NCBI GenBank assembly: GCA_003013855.2 | Contig: ML058494.1 | Location: 992,001 to 1,056,000, forward strand | Source of the DNA: Liriodendron chinense | Taxonomy: Eukaryota > Streptophyta > Magnoliopsida > Magnoliales > Magnoliaceae | Length of the DNA: 64,000 bases | Direction: 5' to 3' | Part shown: positions 47,779 through 61,200 of the stretch, piece after piece | How positions within the stretch are numbered: the first letter of the stretch is position 1 | How the letters are laid out: every line of letters begins with the position of its first letter | Notes under the pieces: model-generated | Databases searched by the model: none | What the model was told of the DNA's origin: nothing | Seen by the model: only the letters and a program-made list of their open reading frames with translations | Translations under genes and position numbers: made by a program

Positions 47779-49368
47779 TGTTAAGCTCTTAATTGTGCAT
47801 ATTCTAACCCCAATTCATCACTCATTATGCATGCGTTTCATGATTTAAAGACTAATCTAATGCATGGATTTGTGATTGTAGGAATGAGAAGGAGACTTCA
47901 CCAATTCATGGTTAAAAGAGTCACTTTATATGCATTGAAGATCCATAGAACAAGTGCCAGAAGGTGGAAGAAAGAAGCAAGAAAGAAAGAGAAGAGATAA
48001 AGAAGAAAAACTGAAATTTTGTTCTTAGACCTGTCTGTAGACTGGTCGCTAGACAGGTCGACAGACAAGTCTTAAGTGTATTTTTTGGACTGTTTTTTTC
48101 TCCTCTTAGACCGGTCGCCAGACCAGTCGCCAGACAGGTCGAGAGTAGTCCAGAAACACAAAAACTCTCTGGAAAGATTATGCAGTTTTGAGACCGGTCG
48201 TGCGACCGGTCGTCCACAGGCTCAGGCCGGTCGTGCGACCGGTTGGACATGCGTAAACAGCAAGGTTCTATTCTGGGTGCCGAATTTCTCTGCGCAAGTG
48301 CGTAAGTTTACGCGCAATCTGGAAGTTTCTTACGTAATGGACACCTCCAAGGTATAAAAGGACTTCTTCCCTTCATACCAAAGCATGCTAGGACGTGGGG
48401 ATTGCTTGGGAGACGGATTCTATTTCGAGTTTCTTAGTTTTCTTCCTGTTTTAGTTATTTTTATGTTTTTAGAGGCTTCTAGTTCAAGGATGTTAGAGAT
48501 GAACTAAAACCTCTTAGCTAGGGCAAAGAGGTGAAGCTTTTGATTCATTTTTGATGGATTGATGCAACCTAGGTTTCCTTTTTATGATTTAATTGATGAA
48601 TTTTAGTTAATGTGAGTTTGAATCAAGTACTAGTTTGGTTTTACTTTGATCTCTTGATGACTCCGGGCTCATGTGATTCTTAGTAATTTAGCTTCTGAGC
48701 ATTGTTTATGCTTGTGTAGTTCATTGATCTATCATCGACTCCAGGCATGGTAGATTCTTTGATTGCCTTGTATGCAATGGCCTATTTTCATGTGGGAACT
48801 CATTCAATTAAAGTTCTTATCTTTTGTAGTAATCTGAAATAGTTGTTTGTTGATTGATTTTGATTTAATTAGAGTTCTAATCATTAGTTGTAATCAAGTC
48901 TAGTGACAGGTTTTGATGAAGGCTATGGTTGTGAGTCTCAACTAGATTGAAAAGAGGTTTGGCCTATAGAATTGAGTGTGCCCAAGGCTTGAGTATTATT
49001 GTGGGAATCAAATCAACGAATGAGCAACTGTTTTAGATGATTGTTGATTGAACCGCTCTATATTCCGATCGGATAGAGATATGAATTCGATGCCGATTGT
49101 GTTGTGAGAGACCTAGTTGTGTTGATGCATTGAAACTTATCAAAAGTGGATCCTTGGTGCTCTAGTGCCTTTTTAGATTGATATTACCTTACACATTCAC
49201 TGTTTAAACCCATATTTGCTATTTTCCAGCTTTAGTTCTTAATAGGATCTTAATTACTAGTTGTTTTAGACAAATTCTGAGAATACCCATTCATAAATCT
49301 CTGTGGGAACGATACTCGGTCTTTCTGAATTATTACTACTTCGCAACCCTACACTTGGGGAGTGAACA
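47779..49368 (+). repeat. Element C 5' LTR (1590 bp)
   Basis: Starts TGTTAAGCTCTTAATTGTGC and ends GGGGAGTGAACA. Contains diverged GACCGGTC units (48030-48243, some spaced 12 bp as GACCGGT-CGTGC-GACCGGT) and a TATA box at 48353-48359. Confidence 0.9.
48353..48359 (+). promoter_or_regulatory. Element C LTR TATA box
   Basis: TATAAAA in AAGGTATAAAAGGACTTC; conserved in the 3' LTR at 54572-54578. Confidence 0.55.
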
Positions 49369-49374
49369 AGTTTT

Positions 49375-49392
49375 TGGCACTGTTGCCGGGGA
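49375..49392 (+). other. Element C primer-binding site, tRNA-Asp (two mismatches)
   Basis: TGGCACTGTTGCCGGGGA; differences from the tRNA-Asp complement are both transitions at CpG positions. The 49393-50114 leader has no recognised gene. Confidence 0.75.
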
Positions 49393-50114
49393 TTTCTATG
49401 CGGTATTTTTAGAATTTTCTGAAATAACTTTTAGTTGAGATTGTGTTAAGATAGGTTTAGGATTTGTTTTGCTTTCTAAGGTAGGTTTTCTTCTAAATAC
49501 TAACTTACTTTGTTTTGATTTTTGCAGGATTCTAACATAGGTCTAATTCAGGGATTTTTAGGAAGTTGAAGAAGAAGTGGCATCTTAAGTCACAAATTAG
49601 GTTTTATCATTCTAACCTCACTCTTCTCCTTCTCCTACTCATTCCTACCATATTCATCTCTTGTAGAGTGGGTGGAGACTCCTTTTGGATCTCTGATAGG
49701 TTGGCCTTGTGCTGCCTGGATTCTTATTGGTCGGCTCTGCCGTCTTGGATCACCTTGTGCTCAGAGATTTCTCTTCTCAATCTTATTCCTCTTTCTTCTT
49801 TTTCTGCACTTTTCTCAAAAAACTCAAAGAGTGGGTGGGGAGTTCTCTGAACCCCTATTGACCAGGAGAAATCGGTCTCTATCCTTGCTTCTGGCTCAGC
49901 CATTGCAAGACACCTTGTGCTTAAGTCTTAGAGAGGAGTAAAGGAAGGAAGGAAGAATTCTTTTTCCTTTTTGTTTCATTCTTTTTGGATTCGCATGCCA
50001 CATTGGGCTCGGGATTCTCATAATCGACTCAATCGTGACGGAGTAATTGTTGAAGGGATTGATAGAGAGCCTCGTGCTAGAAAAAGTTAAAATTTTCCTG
50101 AAATTACTAGAGAG

Positions 50115-52472
50115 ATGGCCGAAAATCAACCAAATCAAGGGGCTAATCAACATCAAAATCCAGCCCCAAACCTTACTGAATTGGATGAGAATGAAGTGGG
50201 GGATGCACCTCAACCTAGAACTTTACGTGACTATTTACAACCAGCTAGGACGAGTACTCCCTCTTGCATAATTTTCCCTCACAATGTGGGAAATATTGAT
50301 TTTCAACCAGGGTTGATCCAACTTCTTCCTAGATTTCATGGACTCGACTCTAAGAGCGCGTATCTACATATTAAGGAATTTGAAGAAGTTATTGCCACAA
50401 TAAACTATGACAATGTGACCAAGGATACAATAAAACTTAAATTATTCCCTTTTTCCTTGAAAGAGAAGGCCAAATCTTGGCTACATTCCTTAAGGCCAAG
50501 ATCTATTAGGACATGGGCTGAGATGACTAGGGAGTTTCTTAAAAAATTCTTCCCTACTCATCGAACCAATGCACTAAGAAGGGCCATAATGAACTTCGCC
50601 CAAAAAGAAGAAGAAACCTTTTTCCAATGTTGGGAAAGGTATAATGAGCTATTAAACGCATGCCCACATCATGGCTATGAACGGTGGAGGTTGATTAGTT
50701 TCTTCTATGATGGATTAAACTCAACCATGCGCCAATTTGTGGAGATGATGTGCAATGGGGAGTTCATGAACAAGGAAACGGAGGAAGCTTGAGATTATTT
50801 TGACATGTTGGCTGAAAACACACAAGCATGGGATACATCTAAGCCAACAAGTTCAAAACAACCCCAAGCCAAGGAAAAGGGAGAAATTTATGTTTTAAAT
50901 GAGCAAGATGATCTAGGTTCTAGAGTGGCTAAACTCACACGAAAGGTCGAGGAGATGGAACTAAAGAAAGTGGACACAACCCAACAAAAGGGGGTTGTTG
51001 AAACTATTTGTGGTATTTGTGCTTCCAATGTGCATCAAACGCCGGATTGTCCAGCAATCTATACGTTTCGAGAGCTTTTATTTGAACAATCGAATGCTTT
51101 GAATAGCTATCAACGACCTTTTAGTACTACAAATTCAAACACGAACAATTCTAGTTGGAGAAACAACCCTAACTTCGATTGGGCGAATGGAAACACGACT
51201 AATCAAAATAATCCTCAAAGGGGCCCCCCAATGCAAATTCCTATGGCCCCACCTCAAATGCCTATAGAGGATACTTTGAAAGCATTCATGGAAGGTCAAG
51301 CTTAAATAAATCAATCCAACCATACGATAATGCTTGAGCTTAAAAATTCGGTGGAGGAAATCAAGGCTCGCTTAAACGCAAGGGAAGGGATTCTTCCAGC
51401 CCAACCCATATCAAATCCAAAACCACAATGCAAAATAAGCATGCCTAGTTCTTCTAACCAACATATGGAACATGCTAAGGCCATCACTACTCTTAGAAGT
51501 TGTAAAATTATTGAAAAATCTTATCCGGTGAAGGTTTCAACGCCTAATGATCCGGTATCTTCCAAAGAGGATGATGGACCTAGCACCGCCATGAATGAAA
51601 AAGAGCCATTGAAAGAATATAGGCCCGTTGCTCCATTCCCCCAACGCTTAATTTCAGCCAAACCTCAAGATAAATATCAGGAATTTTTGGAGGTTTTCAA
51701 GCAAGTCAAAATCAACATCCCATTGTTGGATGCCATTAAACAGATACCGTCATATGCTAAATTTTTAAAAGACCTTTGCACGGTTAAAAGAAAAATACAT
51801 GTGCAAAAGAAGGCATTTTTGACAGAGAATGTAAGTGTCATTATCAACCACGGGATGCCCAAGAAATACAAAGATCCCGGTTGTCCAACAATATCATGTG
51901 TGATTGGAGACTACCGGGTGAAACATGCTTTACTTGATCTAGGGGCAAGTGTAAACTTAATTCCCTTTTCGGTCTATGAACAATTGGGTTTAGGTGAATT
52001 AAAACCCACCAAAACCACATTACAACTTGCTGACCGATCAATTCGTATTTCGAGAGGGGTAATTGAGGACGTTCTTGTCCAAGTTGACAAAGTTTACTAC
52101 CCGGTGGACTTTATTGTCTTGGACACGAGACCCATGGTTAATATTGGCCCCCAAATTCCTGTCATACTTGGCCGCCCATTCCTAGCTACATCAAACGCTA
52201 TCATAAATTGTAGGAGTGGGGTCATACAAATGTCTTTTGGCAATATGACGATTGAGTTGAATGCTTTCAATATTGACAACCAACAAGAGGATGAAGAAGA
52301 GGAGGTCCACGAAATAAACATGATCAATTCTATCGTGGAAGACGAGTCCCTCTCACCTTTTTACTCCGGTCACTTAGATGAAGATATGACTTACTCCCTT
52401 GATGAGAACGATCATATGATAAGGGATATGGTCACACTTTTCGAGTCGGTATCGGCATATGACGTTAGCTGA
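50115..52472 (+). pseudogene. Element C Gag-protease polyprotein (Athila lineage)
   Basis: One frame from ATG at 50115 to TGA at 52470-52472, with in-frame stops at 50790 (TGA, probably from TGG) and 51303 (TAA). N terminus: RTLRDYLQPARTSTPS. Gag core: LKLFPFSLKEKAKSWLHSLR, TREFLKKFFPTHRTNALRRA, EEETFFQCWERYNELLNACP and FYDGLNSTMRQFVEMM. Zinc knuckle C-GI-C-ASNV-H-QTPD-C near 51010-51052. Protease from about 51900: HALLDLGASVNLIPFSVYEQ with the DLGAS catalytic motif, then IPVILGRPFLATSNAIINC. It ends in an acidic linker (EDEEEEVHEINMINSIVED) as in D. Gag assembles the particle and the aspartic protease matures it. Confidence 0.88.
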
Positions 52473-52863
52473 GAGAAGGATGTGGAAACAATACCTTTTT
52501 GTGCTGAGAAATCAATTCATATTTCCACACCTTTGTGGATCATGCACACTGAACTCCACCAACCTTGGGATGATCCATATTTGTAATACCAAAGCCCAGG
52601 AAAATCTGAATGGAGACATATTTTTTCTAATAAATATGATGATGTCTCCTCTTATACATGTGATGAAAATATTAAGGAACCCGCTGAAATTCCTTTTTGG
52701 GATTTTCATTGGGTTTTCTGGATCAATTACACACATGTATATTGTAAAGCAGGATATTGGATGACTTTACTACGAAACCTTTTGATCCATCTAATGATTC
52801 TGCTTGACTTTATGCTTTTGGATGAGTTACTGGGACTAACCTCCAAGTCTGACGGAGGATGAT
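52473..52863 (+). pseudogene. Element C post-protease tail
   Basis: The frame continues past the TGA at 52470 for about 130 codons with one more stop: HISTPLWIMHTELHQPWDDP, WDFHWVFWINYTHVYCKAGY, WMTLLRNLLIHLMILLDFML. The last part matches the C-terminal tail of the non-autonomous ORF in B and B' (THVYCRVGLWMVLM). No known domain recognised. It lies where RT should begin, so an ancestor of C probably lost pol by deletion and kept this downstream segment. Confidence 0.6.
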
Positions 52864-54007
52864 TTTAAATAGTTTTCTAGAATGCCTTCCCATTAGGATT
52901 TGCTTTGATTAGTTGATTTATTTGTGAAGTAATCCATCTCCAAAAGCTAATCTTGCCATGAAATATATGCTTCAGGTGATATCTCTCTTTCTCACTCTCT
53001 TTTTCTTTTGGCATTGCTCTCATGTGTTGCATTTATTGTATACATTCTTACATTGAGGACAATGTAAAGTTTTGGTTGGGGGGTGAGAGATTCCTTAGAT
53101 GATGAATCTGCTAGCTTTTGTGACATTTCGAGCAATGATGTAGAAATTTTTCGATTTTTCTAAAATTCAAAACTCTTTTGGAAAACTTTGATTCTATACA
53201 TTCGAGATGGCATAAGTATAAGAAGAGGAGATATGAAGTGAGGGATGTTGCAAGCTTTGAATTTCTCTTAATATAATGGTTTTATATGTGAATTCACCTA
53301 TTATTATGATTGATAGAAAATTTGAACACCTTTTGCACCTAGTTCACATTACACGATTTTCATGATTTGAAAGGATTATGTGATTTGTGGATTAACTAGA
53401 CCTTGATTTAAGGTATTGAGAAACCAAGCCGGGGTACTTTGTCCATCCTTGTCCATGGGAAAATAACGAAAGATATGGATTTCTAAAAATCCTATCTAAT
53501 GTAAAAGAAAAAGGAAATGAAGGATGAAATTGGGAATGATGGAAAAATGGTGGAAAATTCCGATTAGGGCTACCTACTACCAACCGGGGGATGGTCTACC
53601 CGTAACCAAAGCCGAAAATGGGACGTAGTGTGAAAGCCGTCGGAACGACGGTAAGGCAACCTATCATAGGCTTGTTGTTGTTTTATACACCTTGAGATCT
53701 ATAGTTTAGTTGATTTATGAAGAAGATAATTCCGGAAATTCATGGGATGAACTTTCACTATGCACACTAGGTTGAATTTGTTCAAGTTCTTCTATTTATC
53801 AATCAAACAGCGGGAATTTCATATAAACACTTATTATGTTCTGAGAGTTTAAGGTTTCAACCTCTATCACCTAATTTCTCTGATTTTTACGCTTGTGTGT
53901 CTTGGAATGTATAGAAGAATAGTTTCTAAAGAAGAGTTGGGTTTTGGAGAATGAAACTTGTTTCACGCATGTTTTGCTCGGGACTAGCAAAATGCTGGTT
54001 GGGGGTG
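52864..54007 (+). other. Element C 3' untranslated module
   Basis: Perfect hairpin TTACATTG-AGGA-CAATGTAA (53048-53067), internal polypurine-like GGTTGGGGGGTGAGAG (53074-53089), hairpin CCGTCG-GAA-CGACGG (53637-53651), terminal polypurine tract GGTTGGGGGTG just before 54008. No gene. Confidence 0.7.
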
Positions 54008-55588
54008 TGTTGAGCTCTTAATTGTGCATATTCTAACCCCAATTCATCACTCATTATGCATGCGTTTTATGATTTAAAGACTAATCTAATGCATGGATTT
54101 GTGATTGTAGGAATGAGAAGGAGACTTCACCAATTCATGGTTAAAAGAGTCACTTTATATGCATTGAAGATCAATAGAACAAGTGCCAAAAGGTGGAAGA
54201 AAGAAGCAAGAAAGAAAGAGAAGAGATAAAGAAGAAAAACTGAAATTTTGTTCTTAGACCTGTCTGTAGACCGGTCGCCGGACAGGTCGACAGACAGGTC
54301 TTAAGTGTATTTTTTGGACTGTTTTTTTTCTCCTCTTAGACCGGTCGCCAGATAGGTTGAGAGTAGTCCAGAAACACAAAAACTCTCTAGACAGATTATG
54401 TAGTTTTGAGACCGGTCGTGCAACCGGTCGTCCACAGGCTCAGACCGGTCGTGCGACCGGTCGGACATGCGTAAACAGCAAGGTTTCTATTCTGGGCGCC
54501 GAATTTCTCTGCGCAAGTGTGTAAGTTTACACGCAATCTGGAAGTTTCTTGCGTAATGGACACCTCCAAGCTATAAAAGGACTTCTTCCCTTCATACCAA
54601 AGCATGCTAGGACGTGGGGATTGCTTGGGAGACGGATTCTACTTCGAGTTTCTTAGTTTTCTTCCTGTTTTAGTTATTTTTATGTTTTTAGAGGCTTCTA
54701 GTTCAAGGATGTTAGAGATGAACTAAAATCTCTTAGCTTGGGCTAAGAGGTGAAGCTTTTGATTCGTTTTTGATGGATTGATGCAACCTAGGTTTTCTTT
54801 TTATGATTTAATTGATGAATTTTAGTTAATGTGAGTTTGAATCAAGTACTAGTTTGGTTTTACTTTGATCTCTTGATGACTCCGGGCTCATGTGATTCTT
54901 AGTAATTTAGCTTCTGAGCATTTTTTATGCTTGTGTAGTTCATTGATCTATCATCGACTCCGGGCATGGTAGATTCTTTGATTGCCTTGTATGCAATGGC
55001 CTGATTTTCATGTGGGAACTCATTCAACTAAAGTTCTTATCTTTTGTAGTAATCTAAAATAGTTGTTTGTTGGTTGATTTTGATTTAATTAGAGTTCTAA
55101 TCATTGGTTGTAATCAAGTTTAGTGACAGGATTTGATGAAGGCTATGGTTGTGAGTCTCAACTAGATTGAAAAGAGGTTTGGCCTACAGAATTGAGTGTG
55201 CCCAAGGCTTGAGTATTATTGTGGGAATCAAATCAACGAATGGGCAACTGTTTTAGATGATTGTTGATTGAACCGCTCTATATTCCGATCGGATAGAGAT
55301 ATGAATTCGATGCCGATTGTGTTGTGAGAGACCTAGTTGTGTTGATGCATTGAAACTTATCAAAAGTGGATCCTTGGCGCTCTAGTGCCTTTTTAGATTG
55401 ATATTACCTTACACATTCACTGTTTAAACCCAGATTTGCTATTTTCCAGCTTTAGTTCTTAATAGGATCTTAATTACTAGTTGTTTTAGTCAAATTCTGA
55501 GAATACCCATTCATAAATCTCTGTGGGAACGATACTCGGTCTTTCCGAATTATTACTACTTCGCAACCCTACACTTGGGGAATGAACA
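54008..55588 (+). repeat. Element C 3' LTR (1581 bp)
   Basis: Starts TGTTGAGCTC and ends GGGGAATGAACA. Nearly identical to the 5' LTR; the visible length difference is in the palindrome array (about 54258-54465), which has lost about one unit. TATA at 54572-54578. Confidence 0.9.
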
Positions 55589-55593
55589 TGTAC

Positions 55594-57125
55594 GAATTCA
55601 CAAACACATCCAATAATGTCTATTGAGAGCTAATAACCAGATTTTGTATGAAATTGATGTAAGTAACAACTTTGAACTAAATTGAAGGTAAACGATTATA
55701 AAAAAGGCACTAGGGGTTCAAGGATCCACTTGTAGCAATCCTTGATATTCAATCCGCTGTGGTTTCTCACTTTCTCAGCTAGAATCGATATTAAGATCTA
55801 TCTAGCCGGATGATAGAGCTGTTAAACCAAAGAATCTGCCATATGTAAGAGCCATGTGTATGATTCACTCAATGCAAGTTAGGCTGAGCATGCTTCAATT
55901 GCATAGGTCAATCCCAATTCCAATAGACTCAAATCACAATCAAAACCATCCTCAAGTCCTATCACAGGACAAGGCTAGATTATGATTTAAACTTGATTCA
56001 AATCACATGCACAGTCCCACATAGCACAGAATTTCAGAAAAGTAGAACTTTGGTAGGAAATTCCCATATGAAGATCATAGTACTAGAGCGTACTCCAATT
56101 CCTCGGATCATACAGGTCTAGACTAACACAAAGCAATTAAGAACTTAAGTAATTCTCCCAAACATCCATGAGTCATCATAAGACTAAGAAAAACTACTTA
56201 GAACTTGTATAAACTTCAAACCATTGTTCATAATCATGAAATTCAATCTTAAAACCAACTAAATATGAATTGAAACATCTTAGATTCACTACAAGCTTCA
56301 CCTCTTAGCCCTAGCTAAGAGGTTTAGCCGTTCATGATCCAAGGAAACATGAAACAACTAAGAAAAACATAAAACAAACTACAAACTAGAAGGAGTTGTG
56401 GAACTCCGAGATCCACTTCCGCCACCTCCCACCTTGCTTAAACACTTCTAAGATACCCTAAGAATGATCCCTAGGTGTCCTTTTATAGTGGGGAGGCTCC
56501 GCAACTTCAGAATATTCGAGAATTTGCGTAAAACTTATGTACTGCGCAGCGAAATCCGGCGCCAGAAATAGAAAGTCTGCATCTTATGAGTGGCCGACCG
56601 GTCGTACGACTTGTCTGGGTGACTGGCCGACCGGTCGTGACCGGTCGTGCCTCACTATGAAATTGTCCAGCAAGCTCTGGAGGTAGAAAATTCTCTAGTC
56701 GACCGGTCAAGACCGGTCGGACTGAGCTGGCCGACCGGTCACGACTGGTCGGACCTCCCTTGTATTCAGTCCAGCAATCTTCCAGGCCACAGACTCCTCT
56801 GGCCGACCGATCAAGACCGGTCGGACCATGATAGCCAATTAGTCCAGTGTGTGCACAGGGTTGGCCGACCGGTCGTACGACCGGTCTTGGCCCTATTCTT
56901 CTTCAGTTTCTTCTTTCTTTCTTCTTCTCGATTTCTTCTTTCTTTGGTCCTTCTTCAACCTTCATCCAAAGGTTTCCTAATGGTTCTTTTTAGTCTCCTA
57001 TCGGATGAAGTCCACTCTCATTCCTGTAATCACAAAACATACATTAGGTTAGTCTTTAGATCATGAAAACCATGCATAATGAGTGATGAATTGGGGCTAG
57101 AATATGCATAATTAAGAGCTCAACA
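55594..57125 (-). repeat. Element D 3' LTR, remainder
   Basis: Resumes the LTR begun at 47699 and ends AAGAGCTCAACA at 57125, so the minus strand begins TGTTGAGCTC. Total LTR about 1.6 kb. GACCGGTC palindrome array at 56596-56883, including GACCGGTCGTACGACCGGTC, and a minus-strand TATA box at 56481-56487. Confidence 0.88.
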
Positions 57126-58261
57126 CACCCCCCAATCGGCATTTTGCTAGTCCCAAGCAAAACATGCGTGAAACTAATTCCATTCTTCAAAACTCAACTC
57201 TCTTTCAGAAACCATTCTTCTATATATCCCAAGACATACAAGTGTAAGATTCAAAAATATTAGGTGACAGAGGTTGAAACCGTAAACCCTCAAAACATGA
57301 TAAGCATTTATATGAAATTCCCACTAATTGGTTGAAAAATAGAAGAACTTGAACAAATTCAACCTAGTGTGCATAGTGAAACTTCATCTCATTAGTTTTT
57401 AGGATTATCTTCTTCATAAATCAATCAGACTATAGATCTCAAGGTACATAGAGCCACATCAAGCCAATGACAGGAATTCGCCTTACCGTCCTTCCGACGA
57501 CTTTCACACTACGTCCCATTTCCGGCTTTGGTTATGGGTAGACCATCCCCTAGTTGGTAGTAGGTAGCCCTAATCGGAATTTTCCACCATTTTTCCATCA
57601 TTCCCAATTTCATCCTTCCTTTTCCTTTTTTCTTTTAATTTAGATAGGATTTTTAGAAATCCAAATCTTTCGTTGTTTTCCCATGGACAAGGATGGACAA
57701 AGTACCTCGGCCTGGTTTCTCAGCACCTTAAATCAAAGTCTAGCTAACCCACAAATCACATAATTCTTTCAACTCATGAAAATCGTGTAATGTGAACTAG
57801 GTGTAAAAGTGTTCAAATTTTCTATCAATCACATAACTAGGGGAATTCACATATAAAACCATTATGCTATGAGAGATTCCAGACATAAAACCTCATACAC
57901 TTCATATCTCCGCCTCTTATGCTCATATCATCTTGAATGCACAGAAACAATGTTTTCCAAAAGAGTTTTGAATTTTAGGAAAATCTAAAAATTTCTACAT
58001 AATTGCTCGAAATGTTACAAAATGCTGGATTCATCCAAGTGATCCTACACCCCCCAACCAAATCTTACATTGTCCTCAATGTAAAAGATGTGCAATGAAT
58101 AAAACATGAGAGCAATTTGAAAATAAAAGGGAGTGAGGAATGAGAGTACCTGAAAAAGTGAAAAGTGGAATTCTTCCTCCTTCTAATAAACCTAAGCGAA
58201 AGCAAACAAAAGCAACAAAATCCTACTCCTAACTACTCTACACCTCCATCAGATTAGGAGA
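57126..58261 (-). other. Element D 3' untranslated module
   Basis: Minus-strand version of the family 3' module: terminal polypurine tract at 57126-57140, hairpin CGTC-GGAAG-GACG at 57487-57499, internal polypurine-like tract at 58047-58059, perfect TTACATTG/CAATGTAA hairpin at 58065-58084. No gene. Confidence 0.7.
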
Positions 58262-61200
58262 TCAATCATCCTGGTAGACAGGATCAGTCAGAGGTATGGA
58301 CATACCTTCTGAGGGAAATTTCTCAAAGAACGGCTTTAATCGCTGCCCATTCGCCTTAAAAATGTTGCCGTTCCTTGGATTTAACAACTTGACAGTCCCA
58401 TAAGGATAGACAGTTTGCACAATGTAGGGACCGGTCCATCGAGATCTCAATTTACCTGGAAATAAATGTAGACGAGAATTATACAGGAGGACTTTTTTAT
58501 TGATCGTGAATGTCTTACGAAGAATGTTTTTATCATGGAATATCTTCATTTTATCCTTGTAAATTCTCGCATTCTCATATGCTTCGTTCCGAATTTCTGC
58601 AAGTTCATTCAATTGTAGTTTGCGCAACGAGCTTGCCTTGTTAGAATCAAAATTCATCTTCTTAATTGCCCAATATGCCCTATGTTCCAACTCCATAGGC
58701 AAGTGACAAGCCTTCCCATAGACGAGTCTATAGGGAGACATTCCAATAGGGGTCTCGAAAGCAGTACGGTAAGCCCAAAGCGCATCGGTAAGTCGAAGCG
58801 ACCAATCCTTGCGATCGAGGTTCACTGTTTTCTCCAAAATGTGTTTAATCTCCCTATTGGATATCTCAGCTTGCCCACTAGTTTGTGGGTGATAGGGAGT
58901 GCTCACTTTGTGTGTTAGCCATATTTCTTCATTAAGGTTTCAAATGGGCGATTACAAAAGTGAGACCCTCCATCACTGATGATGACTCGAGGTGTACCAA
59001 ACCGGGAAAGAATATTCTCTTTTAAGAAGCGAATGACCATTTTATGGTCATTATTCCGGTAAGGGATAGCCTCGACCCATTTGGATACATAGTCAACGGC
59101 AAGAAAGATGTATGCGTTTCCAAAAGAAGATGAGAATGGACCCATGAAATCGATGCCCCAACAATAAAAAATTTCGATTATTAAGATGGGATTGAGTGGC
59201 ATCATATTTCTACGGGAGATTCCTCCCAATTTTTGATAAGGTTGACATGTTTTGCATGCAAAACTCATGTGTGTCTTTGAACATAGTGGGCCAATAAAAC
59301 CCACATTGCAAAATTTTTACTGTGGTCTTTTTAGCCGAGAAGTGGCCACCACATGCCTGAGAATGACAGAAGGAGATGATACTTTGTTGTCCATCATCTG
59401 GGACACATCTCCTTATGATTTGATCGGGATAATACTTGAATAAGTATAGGTCGTCCCATAGGATTTTTCGCACCTCAATAAAGAATTTATCCTTATCTTA
59501 CTTTTTCCAATGTGTAGGAATTGTACCTGTAGCAAGATAGTTAGCAATGTCCGAATACCATGGCAATTGGAAAACAGCAAAAAGTTGTTCGTCAGGGAAC
59601 ATGTCATTGATCGCGATCATTTCAGGGGAATTAGTGAGGACAAGTCGAGAGAGATGGTCAGCCACGACATTTTCTACTCCTTTCTTATCACGTATTTCTA
59701 TGTCAAATTCCTGGAGTAGAAGGATCAATCTTAACAACCATGGTTTAGCATCCTTCTTAGAGAGAAGGTACTTAAGCGCGGCATGGTCAGTGAATATGAT
59801 GATCTTGGATCCAATCAAGTAGGACCTAAACTTGTCCAAGGCAAAAAACTACGGCTAAAAGTTCTTTCTCAGTAGTAGTGTAGTTTGCTTGGGCTGAGTT
59901 TAAGGTTTTACTTGCATAGTAGATGACACATGGATTTTTCTCTTTTCTTTGGCCTAGCACGGCCCCAATAGCATAGTCGCTAGCATCGCACATAATTTCA
60001 AAAGGAAGGCTCCAATCGGGTGGTTGCATTATGGGAGCACATGTCAACATACCTTTAAGGGTGGTAAAGGCCTTTTGACATTCTTCATTCCACTCGAATG
60101 AATTTTCCTTTTGAAGTAGGTTACATAAAGGACGAGAGAGTGAACTGAAGTCCTTTATGAACCTTCTATAAAATCCTGCGTGTCCCAAAAAGGACCGTAC
60201 ATCTCGTATGCTCTTGGGTGGTGGAAGGTTATAGATAAGATCAATTTTCGCTTTGTCCACCTCGATTCCATTTTGTGAAACAAAGTGACCAAGTACAATT
60301 CCCTTTTGAACCATAAAGTGACACTTCTCCCAATTCAGCATAAGGTTCTTCTCTTCACATCTTTTCAGCACAGATTTCAAGTGCTCACGGCACTCATCAA
60401 AGCTACAACCAAATACTGAAAAATCATCCATGAAGACTTCGAGAATTGTTCCCACCATGTCAGAAAAGATACTCATCATACAACTCTAAAAGGTGGCAGG
60501 GGCATTACATAGTCCAAACGGCATCCGTCGATAGGCGAAAGTGCCGAATGGACACGTGAATGTAGTCTTTTCTTGGTCTTCACGGGCAATCTCTATTTGG
60601 TTGTACCCTGAATAGCCATCAAGGAAGCAAAAGTGGGAATGATTAGCCAATCGTTCTAAAATTTGATCAACAAACGGTAGGGGAAAGTGGTCTTTCCTTG
60701 TGACAGTGTTTAGTTTCTTGTAGTCAATGCACATTCTCCAACCGGTAGTAACTCTAGTTGGCACGAGTTCATTATTGGCATTGGCTACAATGGTTATTCC
60801 GGATTTCTTAGGCACCACTTGAGTTGGGCTCACCCATTGACTATCGGCTATTGGGTAAATAATACCCACCTCCAATAGTTTCACCACTTTGGCCTTAACC
60901 ACATCCTTCATGTTTGGATTGAGTCGTCTTTGTGGTTGCCTTGATGTCTTCGTATTCTCCTCAAGGTGTATACGATGAGTACAAATCAGTGGGTCTATGC
61001 ATTTGAGATCCGCAATTGGCCATCCAATGGCACTCTTGTGCTCTAATAGAGTGGCCATTAGCCTACTCTCTTGTTCCTCATCCAAGTGGGAAGAAATCAC
61101 CACCGGATATGTCTCATCTCGACCTAAATAAACATATTTCAGCTCACTTGGTAATGGTTTTAGGTCGAGTGTTGGCGCCTTGATATTGGATGGGAGGACT

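Larger units (their letters stand above)
47779..55588 (+). mobile_element. Element C: Athila-lineage retrotransposon lacking RT and integrase
   Basis: LTRs at 47779-49368 and 54008-55588, TSD CGTAC (47774-47778) versus TGTAC (55589-55593), one C-to-T difference. It has a tRNA-Asp PBS, gag and protease, then passes directly to a short tail and the family 3' module. The RT, RNase H and integrase that follow the protease in D are absent. It is inserted in D's 3' LTR. Confidence 0.88.

Noticed and set aside
49566..49941. Short ORFs of 89-94 codons in the leader of C
   Set aside because: Leucine/serine-rich translations of a pyrimidine-rich leader with no similarity in B or E leaders and no recognisable domain.
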